From: Paucibacter sp. KBW04
GTDB lineage: Bacteria; Pseudomonadota; Gammaproteobacteria; Burkholderiales; Burkholderiaceae_C
Direction of reading: 5' to 3'
Assembly (NCBI RefSeq): GCF_003852425.1
Contig: NZ_QAJN01000007.1
Location: 236,292-300,291, forward strand
DNA: 64,000 bases
Positions 1-8,529 of this stretch are shown in pieces. Each line of letters begins with the position of its first letter. Position 1 is the first letter of the stretch. Position numbers and translations under genes: made by a program. The notes beneath the pieces were generated by a model. It had not been told where the DNA came from. It did no database searches and saw only the letters and a program-made list of their open reading frames with translations.

Positions 1-1
1 C

Positions 2-1954
2 CTGGGCATGAAGTTATGGCGTGCCGGTGAGTTGACTCGCTTTGATCGCCAGCACGACGGCCTGGCGGGCGCGCTGGCAGGCACCCACGGCTTGATGGCC
101 TTGATCGCCCTGCTTCTGTTCATCTCGCTGCGCCGACCCACCTATCTGCTGATCAGCGCCTTCTTGCTGAGCTATTTGTTCTATGAAGCCAGCGTCAAGG
201 GCTATGCCTTCATGCTGTTGTGGCCCACGGCCCTGGACTGGGCGCCGCGCGCCATCGGCGTGTTCGGCAATCTGATGGTTTTGTTGCTGGGCCTGAGCCA
301 CTGCAGCATGCTGGACGTGCAGCAGCGCCAGCCCAGGCTCTACCGCCTGGGCTGGCTGCTGGTGGGCCTGGACCTGGCCTTGCTGAGCTACGCCATCCTG
401 GGCGAGTACCGTCAGGGCGCGCTGCTCTTGATGCTGATGAATCTCGGCATCTTCATGCTCAGCGCCTTGATTGCCGCCCGCGCCACACGCTACAGCCCCC
501 GCCTGGCCTGGCCCCTGCTCGCCTCCATCGTCTTGCAAGGCCTGGGCTGGTCGGCGCGGCAATCGGCCCGCCTGGGGCTGAGCCCGGACAGTGCCTGGAG
601 CGAGTACGGCCTGCCCCTGCTGGGCCTGCTGTCCTGCTTGCTCATCCTGTGCGTAACCATCGCCCAGTTGCTGCAGATCGAGCGCGACAAACGCAGCGCG
701 CAAGAGCATTTGCTGGCCGAGCGCCATGCCCAACAAGAGCGCCTCGAAGCCGCCGTGGCCCATCGCACCGCCGAGCTGGCCCTGGCCAGTGCCAATGCCC
801 AGGCCAGCAATGCCGCCAAGAGCCGGCTGCTGGCCTATATCGGCCATGATCTGCGCGCCCCCCTGGCCTCGGTGCTGCATCTGACCCGCAGCCTGAGCAG
901 CGAGTCGCGGGCCCAGGTGGAGCGCGTGCGCCAAGGCCTGGAGCGCAGCTGCCTGATGCTGCTGGACATGATCGACGAGTTGCAGGCCTTTGCCCGCAAC
1001 GCCCCCGGCCAGGAACAAACGCCCAGCGGCATCGCCGCCAAAGCGAGCGACAAGCCCAGCCCCGAACCCCTGCAAGGCGCCTGCTATTTGCACGGTCTGC
1101 TGCAGGATCTGGCGGCGCAGGGCGAGTTGCTGGCGCGGGTCGGCGGCAATCATTTCAGCCTGCTGCTCGCCGAGGACCTGCCGGCGGTCGTCGTGCTAGA
1201 CGCCAAACTGCTGCGCCAGGTATTGCTGAACCTGCTGTCCAATGCGGCCAAATTCACCGAGAACGGCGAGGTGAGGTTCAGCGCCAGCGTGCAAGCCGGG
1301 CGCCTGCACTTCGACATCAGCGACAACGGACCTGGCATCGCCGAGCAGGACATGGGCCTGCTGTTCAAGCCTTTTGAGCGCGCCCCTGGCACCAGCCACC
1401 TGCCCGGCATGGGCCTGGGCCTGAGCATTGCCGCCCAGGCCGCCCGGGCCTTGGGTGGCGAGATCCAGGTCAGCAGCACCTTGGCTCAGGGCAGCTGCTT
1501 CAGCTTTGCGCTGGCGCTGCAAGTCGGGCAAGAGCAAGACGTGCTGATGCCTCTGGGCCAGTCATTGCCCAGGCATTGCCTGGAGCTAGGGCAAGGGCGC
1601 AGTGCCCTGGTGTTGGAGCCCTGCCTGGCCATGCAGGACCGCCATGCCGAACGCCTGCTGGAAGCCGGCTTTGAGGTCTGGCGGGCCCATAGCCTGGCCC
1701 AGGCCCTCGATTTGCTACGCGGCCAGACGCTGGACCTGCTGGTCAGCGAGACCCTGCTGCCCGACGGCCCGCTCGCCCCAGCCTGGCCGAGTCTGCGGGC
1801 CAGCCAGGCCCAGTTGCAACTGCTGCTTTGCTGCGCCTTGCCGCCCAAGGCCCAGGACTGGGCAGGCCAGGCCTTTGTGCTCAAGCCAGCGCGTGACGAA
1901 GAATGGTGGCCGGCGCTGGTCGCGCTGCTGCAGCCGCAATCCAAAGCCGACTAG
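2..1954 (+). CDS. 7TM sensor histidine kinase with degenerate receiver (5' partial)
   Basis: This is a membrane sensor kinase that probably autophosphorylates in response to an envelope signal. The frame is open to the left edge and the first Met (position 8) falls inside the membrane part, so the N-terminus, possibly a periplasmic 7TMR-DISM extracellular domain, lies outside the window. About seven hydrophobic segments occupy residues 25-225, followed by a coiled linker. The H-box (GHDLRAPL, His about 280), N-box (LLNLLSNAAKF, about 410) and G boxes (DNGPGIAE, GMGLGLS) are all intact. Residues about 525-645 look like a receiver domain: the strand before LPDG reads LLVSE, so Glu sits where the phosphoacceptor Asp is expected, while the late Lys-Pro is kept. 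It converges with the TauE/SafE gene across an inverted-repeat element. The ligand cannot be told from sequence. Confidence 0.88.
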   Translation: MGMKLWRAGELTRFDRQHDGLAGALAGTHGLMALIALLLFISLRRPTYLLISAFLLSYLFYEASVKGYAFMLLWPTALDWAPRAIGVFGNLMVLLLGLSHCSMLDVQQRQPRLYRLGWLLVGLDLALLSYAILGEYRQGALLLMLMNLGIFMLSALIAARATRYSPRLAWPLLASIVLQGLGWSARQSARLGLSPDSAWSEYGLPLLGLLSCLLILCVTIAQLLQIERDKRSAQEHLLAERHAQQERLEAAVAHRTAELALASANAQASNAAKSRLLAYIGHDLRAPLASVLHLTRSLSSESRAQVERVRQGLERSCLMLLDMIDELQAFARNAPGQEQTPSGIAAKASDKPSPEPLQGACYLHGLLQDLAAQGELLARVGGNHFSLLLAEDLPAVVVLDAKLLRQVLLNLLSNAAKFTENGEVRFSASVQAGRLHFDISDNGPGIAEQDMGLLFKPFERAPGTSHLPGMGLGLSIAAQAARALGGEIQVSSTLAQGSCFSFALALQVGQEQDVLMPLGQSLPRHCLELGQGRSALVLEPCLAMQDRHAERLLEAGFEVWRAHSLAQALDLLRGQTLDLLVSETLLPDGPLAPAWPSLRASQAQLQLLLCCALPPKAQDWAGQAFVLKPARDEEWWPALVALLQPQSKAD

Positions 1955-2140
1955 GAGTCTGCGCGGCAGAAGAATCGTCGGCTGCGAAGCGACCGCAGCG
2001 GTCCACTTTTGGCTTTGCCTCACTTCGTGTTCACCGGCTTTTTGCCCCATAGCCCCGCTATGGGGCTGCAAATCCTGCAAAAACTGGCCTCGCTGGTGCC
2101 ACTTCTCGCTATCGACGCCTTCTGCCGCGCAGACTCCTAG
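1951..2140. repeat. 190-bp inverted-repeat element between convergent genes
   Basis: Positions 1951-1972 and 2119-2140 are perfect 22-bp inverted repeats (outer end CTAGGAGTCTGCGCGG). Pairing continues imperfectly inward to a central hairpin of CCCCATAGC (2045-2053), three C, and GCTATGGGG (2057-2065). The TAG stop codons of both flanking convergent genes are supplied by the two repeat ends. It may act as a bidirectional terminator, or be a small non-autonomous mobile or REP-like element; no transposase is present. Confidence 0.85.
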
Positions 2141-2898
2141 CGGAAAAACGCGTCCCAGCCGGTCTTCAGAATCAAGGCACCGACGACGAACACAAACATG
2201 CCGCGCACAAAGCCCGCGCCGCGCGCCAGGGCCATGCGGGTGCCGATCAGGCTGCCGATCACATTGGTCACCGCCATCACCAGGGCAATATGCCACCAGA
2301 CATGGCCCTTCATCGCGAACAAGCTCAGGGCCGCGATATTGGTGCCCACATTCATCAGCTTGGCCGTGGCCGAGGCGTGCAGAAAGTCGTAACCCAGCAG
2401 GCGCACAAAGAGGAAGACGAAGAAGCTGCCGGTGCCCGGGCCGAAGAAGCCGTCGTAAAAACCGATGGTGAAGCCGATCAGGGCCGCCACCGCGGTCTCT
2501 TTGCGTCCGGCATAACGAGGCGCATGAACCCGGCCCAAGTCTTTTTTGGCCAGGGTGTAGATCAGCACCGCCAGCAAGATCAGGGGCAGGGCGCGGCGAA
2601 GAAAATCGGCGCTGATCAGGGTCACCGTCCAGGCGCCCACAAAGCTGCCGACCAGGGCGATCGCCGCCGCCGGCAGCAAGGCCTGCCAATTCAGGCTGAC
2701 CCGGCGCGCGTACTGCACGGTAGACCAGGCCGTGCCCCACACCGAGGCGCCCTTATTAGTACCAAACAGCGTGGCCGGCGCGGCCTGCGGGAATACGCTG
2801 AACAAGGCCGGCACCAGCACCAGCCCACCGCCACCCACCACCGCATCCACAAAACCGGCCAGCAAAGAGGCCAGGGCAACAATCGAAAGTTCAAGCAT
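2137..2898 (-). CDS. TauE/SafE family sulfite/anion exporter
   Basis: This is a DUF81 (TauE/SafE) inner-membrane permease; the family moves sulfite, sulfoacetate or related organosulfur anions. The protein is about 253 residues with roughly eight hydrophobic segments. The first family repeat begins ASLLAGFVDAVVGGGGLVLVPAL with TNK further on; the second repeat has GFYDGFFGPGTGSFF and a matching TAKLMN segment. I chose the Met at 2898 because the protein then starts directly with a membrane helix; an upstream start would add 17 poorly family-like residues. The stop lies inside the inverted-repeat element. Substrate specificity is not evident, and no taurine or sulfite metabolism genes are adjacent. 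Confidence 0.88.
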   Translation of the reverse strand: MLELSIVALASLLAGFVDAVVGGGGLVLVPALFSVFPQAAPATLFGTNKGASVWGTAWSTVQYARRVSLNWQALLPAAAIALVGSFVGAWTVTLISADFLRRALPLILLAVLIYTLAKKDLGRVHAPRYAGRKETAVAALIGFTIGFYDGFFGPGTGSFFVFLFVRLLGYDFLHASATAKLMNVGTNIAALSLFAMKGHVWWHIALVMAVTNVIGSLIGTRMALARGAGFVRGMFVFVVGALILKTGWDAFFR

Positions 2899-3377
2899 GG
2901 GCAGGCAGGTGGAGGGGAAAAGTGAAAGACAGGCGCATGGCAGCCGCAAATAAAACGGGCGCCTGAAGCAAAGCTCCTGGCGCCCGTGATTGTGACAGTG
3001 TCACTTTTTTCGTCGTCTATCGTCTTTCTCAAACAGCTTGAGTTTGTCTCCTCAGCCCGCCTTGCTTGGGCTGCTTGACGCGGCCCATGCATTACGTGGG
3101 GCAAATGTAGGGGTCGCCAGAGATGCACGCACTTGGGGTTTTTACCGGCCGCACGCACCGACCTGGTGTCGTTTGCATGCACTTACTTTCCATATTCTTC
3201 ATAAGCTTTGCCGAATTGGAGAATAAGAACATGCACTTTTGTGGGGGAAGAAGGCGTCAAATCCCTGTGCGCTGCCGGCACTAAATCACAGGCTTTGTCG
3301 CGTTTTGACAAAATCAGCGCCGAATTGACCGCCCATCTCCGGCCAATAAGGCCGCAAGGGAATGGAACACTCGAGCC
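2899..3377. other. Intergenic region with palindromes between divergent genes
   Basis: This 479-bp stretch separates two divergent genes and holds no convincing coding sequence. It has a perfect 9-bp stem ACGGGCGCC (2955-2963) with GGCGCCCGT (2979-2987), the palindrome GTGACA-G-TGTCAC (2992-3004) followed by six T, and TTTGTC-N7-GACAAA (3294-3312). These are candidates for operators or transcription stops; I cannot tell which gene they serve. Confidence 0.6.
2992..3010. promoter_or_regulatory. 13-bp palindrome followed by T-run
   Basis: GTGACAGTGTCAC is a perfect 6-1-6 palindrome, followed by TTTTTT at 3005-3010. It lies about 95 bp upstream of the exporter start. It could be a regulator site or, read on the + strand, a small intrinsic terminator, although no + strand gene ends before it in the window. 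Confidence 0.4.
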
Positions 3378-4832
3378 ATGTTTGCAGTCATAAACTCCCG
3401 CGTGCGCGCCAGCTCCTCTGGCACCGACTCCCAAGCTTCGCGCCAGGGCTGGGCGTACTGGGTCGGCCTGGCCTTGAGCCTTTGCTTGGCGGCCTGCGGC
3501 GGCGGTGGAGGCGGCAGCAGCGCCCCCAGCGTCAGCACCCCGGCCAGCCCCAGCCCGAGTTCACCCCAACCGATAGGCAGCGCCAACACAACCTTTGGTC
3601 TGACGCTGCCGCGCCAAGGCCTGGTGGCCGCCGATCTGGGAGTCATCGTGGCCGAGGGCGATCCGCTCTCGGAGGCGGTCGCGGCCTACTACCAAACAGC
3701 ACGCGGCATCCCAGCCGCCAACATCATCCGGGTCAAGGTCAACACCGCCTCCGCCAGCATCTCCGCCGCCGACTTCGCCACGCTGAAGGCCGATGTGGAT
3801 GCCAAGCTGCCCTCCGGAGTCCAGGCCACACTCGTGACCTGGGCCGCGCCCTCGCGCGTGGTCGGCGCCTGCGCCATGGGCATCACCAGTGCCCTGGCCC
3901 TGGGCTATGACGTCAAATACTGCGGCGGCTGCAATGGCACGACACGCTCCGGCTATTTCGAGTCCGAGTCCCAGCGGCCCTGGACCGACCTGAAGCTTCG
4001 CCCCTCAATGCTTTTGGGCGCCAGCACGCTCGAAGCCGCCAAGGCCTTGATCGATCGCGGGGTCAAGGCCGATGCCAGCTACCCCACGGGCGATGGCTAC
4101 CTAATCCGTACCTCGGACGCCGCCCGCAGCGTGCGTTATGCCGATTTCGCGGCCCAGCCTGCCGCCTGGGCGGGCCGGCTGCAACTCAGCTATATCGACG
4201 CCTCCACCAATAGCGCCAACAACGCCATCAGCGGTAAGAGCAATGTCTTGTTCTACTTCACCGGCCTGGCCTCGGTGCCCAGCCTCGCGAGCAATAGCTT
4301 CAGGCCCGGCGCGGTGGCCGACCATCTCACCTCCTACGGCGGCCTGATCCCCGGGGCGGGCCAGATGTCGGCGGTGGACTGGCTCGCCGCCGGTGCCACC
4401 GGCAGTTACGGCACGGTGGAAGAGCCCTGCAACTACACCAATAAGTTCCCTCAGGCCTCCAGCCTGATCGACCAGTACTACCGCGGCGCGACGCTGATTG
4501 AAGCCTACTGGAAGTCGGTGGACTGGCCCGGCCAAGGCCTCTTCGTTGGCGAACCGCTGGCTCAGCCCTTTGCCGACAAGCCCAGCTTCAGCCTGGTGGG
4601 CAATCAATACCAGATCCTCACCCGCGCCCTGCGCCCCAATAGCAGCTATGCCCTGGAGTACCGCGTGGGCGCCAGCGGCACTTGGACCAGCCTGGCCACA
4701 TTTGCGATCGGCGCCGTGCCGCCGCAAGCGCTGAGCAGCCCGCTGCCACCAGCCAATGCGACACAGCTACGCTGGATGGGCCCTTGCGGCAGCAATGCCT
4801 TGCTGCAGTGCGCCTTGAGCGTCAGCAACTGA
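3378..4832 (+). CDS. TIGR03790-family secreted lipoprotein
   Basis: This is a protein of 484 residues exported to the envelope. Residues 25-40 are a signal peptide ending in a lipobox LAAC, with Cys40 the predicted lipidated residue, followed by a Gly/Ser/Pro-rich tether to about residue 70. The body starts LPRQGLVAADLGVIVAEGDPLSEAVAAYY, followed by ARGIPAANI, which matches the TIGR03790 family of unknown function found in several proteobacteria and acidobacteria. A cysteine-rich patch (YCGGCNG) and a late CGS...LQCAL segment may form disulfides. The stop is 98 bp before a radical SAM gene in the same direction, and a porin-like gene follows, so the three may be functionally linked. The start has a purine-rich stretch (AAGGGAATGG) upstream. 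Confidence 0.8.
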   Translation: MFAVINSRVRASSSGTDSQASRQGWAYWVGLALSLCLAACGGGGGGSSAPSVSTPASPSPSSPQPIGSANTTFGLTLPRQGLVAADLGVIVAEGDPLSEAVAAYYQTARGIPAANIIRVKVNTASASISAADFATLKADVDAKLPSGVQATLVTWAAPSRVVGACAMGITSALALGYDVKYCGGCNGTTRSGYFESESQRPWTDLKLRPSMLLGASTLEAAKALIDRGVKADASYPTGDGYLIRTSDAARSVRYADFAAQPAAWAGRLQLSYIDASTNSANNAISGKSNVLFYFTGLASVPSLASNSFRPGAVADHLTSYGGLIPGAGQMSAVDWLAAGATGSYGTVEEPCNYTNKFPQASSLIDQYYRGATLIEAYWKSVDWPGQGLFVGEPLAQPFADKPSFSLVGNQYQILTRALRPNSSYALEYRVGASGTWTSLATFAIGAVPPQALSSPLPPANATQLRWMGPCGSNALLQCALSVSN

Positions 4833-4930
4833 TTCCAGCTCAAAACCCAAGGGCTGGCAAAATGGCGCACCCTGCCCCGCGTCACCGACCCAAGCTTTGA
4901 CGCCATCTTTACGCGCATCCAAGCGCCGCC

Positions 4931-6886
4931 ATGTCCAGCCTTTCCACTTCCTCCCTGCCCTCGGCTTCGACGACGGCGCCCCTGCGTGTGCTGTCCCTCA
5001 TCCCGCCGATGACGCAGCTCAACACGCCCTACCCGTCCACGGCCTATATCACCGGCTTTCTGCGTTCGCGCGGCATCCCGGCCGTGCAGGAAGACCTGGC
5101 CCTGGCCCTGATGCTCAAGCTGTTCTCGCGCGAGGGCCTGCAAGCCCTGCAAGAACGCGCCCAAGCCCAGGCTGAGGCCAAACGCGCAGCCACGGTGCAG
5201 CATTTTTTGAATGGGTACGAGCGCTACCGCTCCACCATCACGCCCACCATCGCCTTTTTGCAGGGCCGCGACCCCACCCTGGCCCACCGCATCAACAGCC
5301 GCCAATTCCTGCCCGAGGGGCCTCGGTTCCAGTCGCTCGAGGTGTATGTGGACGAGGACGGCGGCGACCCGCTGGCCTGGGCCTTCGGTGCCTTGGGGCT
5401 GCAAGACCGCGCCCGCCACCTGGCCACCCTGTATCTGAACGATCTGGCCGATGTCTTGCGTGAGGCGGTGGACCCGCGCTTCGAGTTCGTGCGCTATGCC
5501 GAGTCCCTGGCCACCAGCCAGCCCAGCTTCGAGCCCCTGGCCCAGGCCCTGGCCGCCCCGCTCAATCTGGTCGACGAGACCCTGCAAGACCTGACCCTGG
5601 CAGCGATTGAAAAACACCAGCCCGAGCTGGTGCTGGTGTCCGTGCCCTTCCCCGGTGCGGTATACGCGGGCTTTCGCATCGCGCAAACGATTCGCGAGCG
5701 CTTCCCGCAGATCAAGCTGGCTCTGGGCGGCGGCTTTGTGAACACCGAGTTGCGCGAGCTGAGCGAGCCGCGCGTGTTCGACTACTTCGACTTCCTCACC
5801 CTGGACGCCGGCGAGCGCCCCCTGCTGGCGCTGATCGAGCATTGCCAGGGCCAGCGCTCGCGCTCACGCCTGGTGCGCACCTTCCTGCGTGAAGAGGGCG
5901 AGGTTCGCTACATCAACTTCGTCGAGCCCGATATCGCCTTTGCCGAAGTCGGCACGCCCACCTGGGACGGCCTGCCCCTGGACCGCTATCTGTCCTTGCT
6001 GGACATGCTCAACCCCATGAACCGGCTCTGGTCCGACGGGCGCTGGAACAAGCTCACCGTGGCCCATGGCTGCTACTGGAAGAAGTGCAGCTTTTGCGAT
6101 GTGAGCCTGGACTACATCTCCCGCTACGAGGGCGCCTCCGCCGCCACCCTGGTGGACCGCATCGAAGCCATCGTCCAAGAAACTGGCCAGACCGGTTTTC
6201 ACTTCGTCGACGAAGCCGCCCCGCCCAAGGCCCTCAAGGCCCTGGCCGCCGAGTTGAAGGCGCGCCAGCTGGACATCTCCTGGTGGGGCAATATCCGCTT
6301 CGAAAAGTCCTTCAGCCCCGAGCTTTGCCAGGCATTGGCCGACAGCGGCTGCATCGCCATCTCGGGCGGCCTGGAGGTCGCCTCGGACCGCCTGCTGAAC
6401 CTGATGAAAAAAGGCGTCTCGGTCGAGCAAGTGGCGCGCGTCACCCGCAGCTTCACCGACGCGGGCATCTTGGTGCACGCCTATCTGATGTACGGCTTCC
6501 CGACACAGACCGTGCAGGACACCGTCGACGCTTTGGAGTATGTGCGCCAGCTGTTTGAGAACGGCTGCATCCAGAGCGGCTTCTTCCACCGCTTCGCCTG
6601 CACCGTGCATTCCCCCGTGGGCAAGAGCCCGCAGGACTACGGCGTCAGCCTGCTACCCCTGCCGCCCGGCGGCTTTGCCAAGAACGATGTGGGCTTTGTC
6701 GACCCAACCGGCGTGGACCACGATGTGCTCGGCAAGGCGCTCAAAAAAGCCATCTACAACTATATGCACGGCATCGGCTTGGAAGAGGATGTGCGCAGCT
6801 GGTTCACAATCAAAGTGCCCAAGCCCACGGTCTCAAGGCATCGCATCGCAAGAGCCTTGCAGCAGCCGCAGGGTCTGAAGCCCTGA
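4931..6886 (+). CDS. B12-binding radical SAM protein
   Basis: This is a 651-residue enzyme predicted to combine a cobalamin-binding Rossmann domain (about residues 20-300, with VLVSVPFPGAVYAGFRIAQ and a LALGGGFVN segment) with a radical SAM barrel (about 370-620). The cluster ligands are Cys381, Cys386 and Cys389 in HGCYWKKCSFCD, spaced C-x4-C-x2-C rather than the usual C-x3-C-x2-C. Downstream, ISGGLEVASDRLL and HAYLMYGFPTQT fit SAM-binding and late barrel strands. Such enzymes carry out methylations or rearrangements of unactivated carbons; the substrate is unknown. It sits between a secreted lipoprotein and an outer-membrane barrel (42 bp to the next gene), so an envelope molecule is a plausible but unproven target. 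Confidence 0.85.
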   Translation: MSSLSTSSLPSASTTAPLRVLSLIPPMTQLNTPYPSTAYITGFLRSRGIPAVQEDLALALMLKLFSREGLQALQERAQAQAEAKRAATVQHFLNGYERYRSTITPTIAFLQGRDPTLAHRINSRQFLPEGPRFQSLEVYVDEDGGDPLAWAFGALGLQDRARHLATLYLNDLADVLREAVDPRFEFVRYAESLATSQPSFEPLAQALAAPLNLVDETLQDLTLAAIEKHQPELVLVSVPFPGAVYAGFRIAQTIRERFPQIKLALGGGFVNTELRELSEPRVFDYFDFLTLDAGERPLLALIEHCQGQRSRSRLVRTFLREEGEVRYINFVEPDIAFAEVGTPTWDGLPLDRYLSLLDMLNPMNRLWSDGRWNKLTVAHGCYWKKCSFCDVSLDYISRYEGASAATLVDRIEAIVQETGQTGFHFVDEAAPPKALKALAAELKARQLDISWWGNIRFEKSFSPELCQALADSGCIAISGGLEVASDRLLNLMKKGVSVEQVARVTRSFTDAGILVHAYLMYGFPTQTVQDTVDALEYVRQLFENGCIQSGFFHRFACTVHSPVGKSPQDYGVSLLPLPPGGFAKNDVGFVDPTGVDHDVLGKALKKAIYNYMHGIGLEEDVRSWFTIKVPKPTVSRHRIARALQQPQGLKP

Positions 6887-6928
6887 GCCTCGAAAGAAAT
6901 TCGCAGCTGTCCGAAATACAGAAAACCC

Positions 6929-8398
6929 ATGAAGACGATCAATGCATTGCCTGCTGGACGCGTTCTGCATGCCTTGCGGCGCACCGCGGTCGCTGGGCTG
7001 GGAACCTTGGCGGTAGCCGGCGTCAACGCGCAAGCCCTGGTGCAAGAGACCGAGGCGGCGTTCAATTCAACGGTCTGGCGTCTGCACTTCCAGGCTGGCG
7101 TGAATGCCGTGGCTGAACAACATTTGTTTTGGAACCTGGCAGCGCAAGCCGCCCCGGACAGCGGCTACCTGCCCAACAAGCAATGGCTGGAGTCCTATAT
7201 CAAGCCCGGCCTCAGCGTGCAGCAGCGAGTGATGGGGGATTGGCTGCTGTTTGGCAGGCTGTCATCCGTGGCCTCCTATACCAACGGCACGGACGCTTTC
7301 GCCGGAGGCAACACCGGCGCCATCACATTGGAAGATGCCTATGTGGGGCTACGCGGCCAAACAGCTGGCGGCGCGGAGCTGGAGCTGTCGGTCGGCCCGC
7401 GTGAACTCAAACTCGGCACCGGCATGCTGATTGCCAACGGGGCCTCCAGCGGTTTTGAGCGGGGCGCCTTGAAATTCGGGCCCCGCAAAGCCTGGGGCAT
7501 GAATGCCGTGGCCAAGCTGAGCTCGGGGGGGTTTAGCGGTACGGCCTTTTTTGTCGACCCGAACGAACTACCCTCCTCCGATGGCAAAAACCGTCTGGCA
7601 GGCATCGATATGCGCTGGGATGAACCGCAGGGTGGCTTTGCAGGTGCGACCTGGCTCAGAGCACTCAACTCTGAGTCGCCCTATGTTCAGGCAGCAGCAG
7701 GGGGGCTGGGCGCTCCCACGATCTTGCCGGGGGCGCGACACGGCACTAGCGTCATCAGCGGCTATGTCGCCACCGGTCAGATGAATGGGCCCCTGGCACG
7801 CTGGCAATTCGCCGCCGACTACGCTTATCAGTGGAACGACACCGTCCAGCTGCGCGCCTGGGCTGGGCGCTTGCAAGCCAAGTACAGCCTCGCGCCGCTG
7901 CCCTGGGCGCCAAGTCTGAACTACACCTATCAGAGCTTTTCAGGGGACGACCCCAACACCACAAAGTTAGAGCGCTTCGACCCTCTGTACTACGAGGGCA
8001 ACCCCAGCGCTTGGTCGACCGGCTCCAAGTCTTCGATGGCTTTCGTGAACTCCAATGTCAAGGCACATATGCTGGCACTGCAGTTGAAGCCTTCGGAAAA
8101 AGACGTGTTGACACTGCGTTATGCGGTGATCAGCGCCAATCAGTTGCGCAGTCCCATCCAGTTTGGCCAAGCGACCCGCTTTGAGACCTCCGGCGAAAGC
8201 GCCAATCTGGTTGCCGGTGTCACCACGGCAGATCTGGCCAGGGATCTTTTCCTCGAATACTCCCACCTGATCAGTCGCCATCTATTCCTCTCTGCTGGGC
8301 TGGCCATCTCCAAGCCTGGCAAGGGCATTCGGGATGTGACAGGCGGCAGCGCGCCCAACTGGAGCGGCGGCTATCTCAATCTGGTGTTTGACCGCTGA
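6929..8398 (+). CDS. Outer-membrane beta-barrel protein, porin/alginate-export-like
   Basis: This is a protein of 489 residues with an N-terminal signal peptide ending near VNAQA (residue 36). The mature part is rich in alternating hydrophobic and polar strands, aromatic girdle residues and turns, as in outer-membrane barrels (for example QRVMGDWLLFGRLSSVAS, YVGLRGQ, WQFAADYAYQW). The last residues, GGYLNLVFDR, resemble a closing strand but do not end in the classical Phe. It could be an alginate-export-like or other substrate-specific channel; I cannot name the substrate. It is the third gene of a same-direction group with the lipoprotein and radical SAM enzyme. Confidence 0.65.
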   Translation: MKTINALPAGRVLHALRRTAVAGLGTLAVAGVNAQALVQETEAAFNSTVWRLHFQAGVNAVAEQHLFWNLAAQAAPDSGYLPNKQWLESYIKPGLSVQQRVMGDWLLFGRLSSVASYTNGTDAFAGGNTGAITLEDAYVGLRGQTAGGAELELSVGPRELKLGTGMLIANGASSGFERGALKFGPRKAWGMNAVAKLSSGGFSGTAFFVDPNELPSSDGKNRLAGIDMRWDEPQGGFAGATWLRALNSESPYVQAAAGGLGAPTILPGARHGTSVISGYVATGQMNGPLARWQFAADYAYQWNDTVQLRAWAGRLQAKYSLAPLPWAPSLNYTYQSFSGDDPNTTKLERFDPLYYEGNPSAWSTGSKSSMAFVNSNVKAHMLALQLKPSEKDVLTLRYAVISANQLRSPIQFGQATRFETSGESANLVAGVTTADLARDLFLEYSHLISRHLFLSAGLAISKPGKGIRDVTGGSAPNWSGGYLNLVFDR

Positions 8399-8529
8399 AA
8401 AGATAGAGGGCTTTAGGCGCAGGCGAGATCCCGGTCCGGCTCGGCGGCTGCAGCAGGCTTTGAATTGCTTGGCGATCGCCTCCACAAAGTCCGTGCACTG
8501 CCCCACTTCAACTGGCAACCAAGCTCGCA

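Noticed and set aside
14..1153. Long open frame antisense to the sensor kinase
   Set aside because: It is Gln/Ala/Gly-rich low-complexity translation of the opposite strand of a GC-rich gene with clear kinase motifs; many such shadow frames occur throughout.
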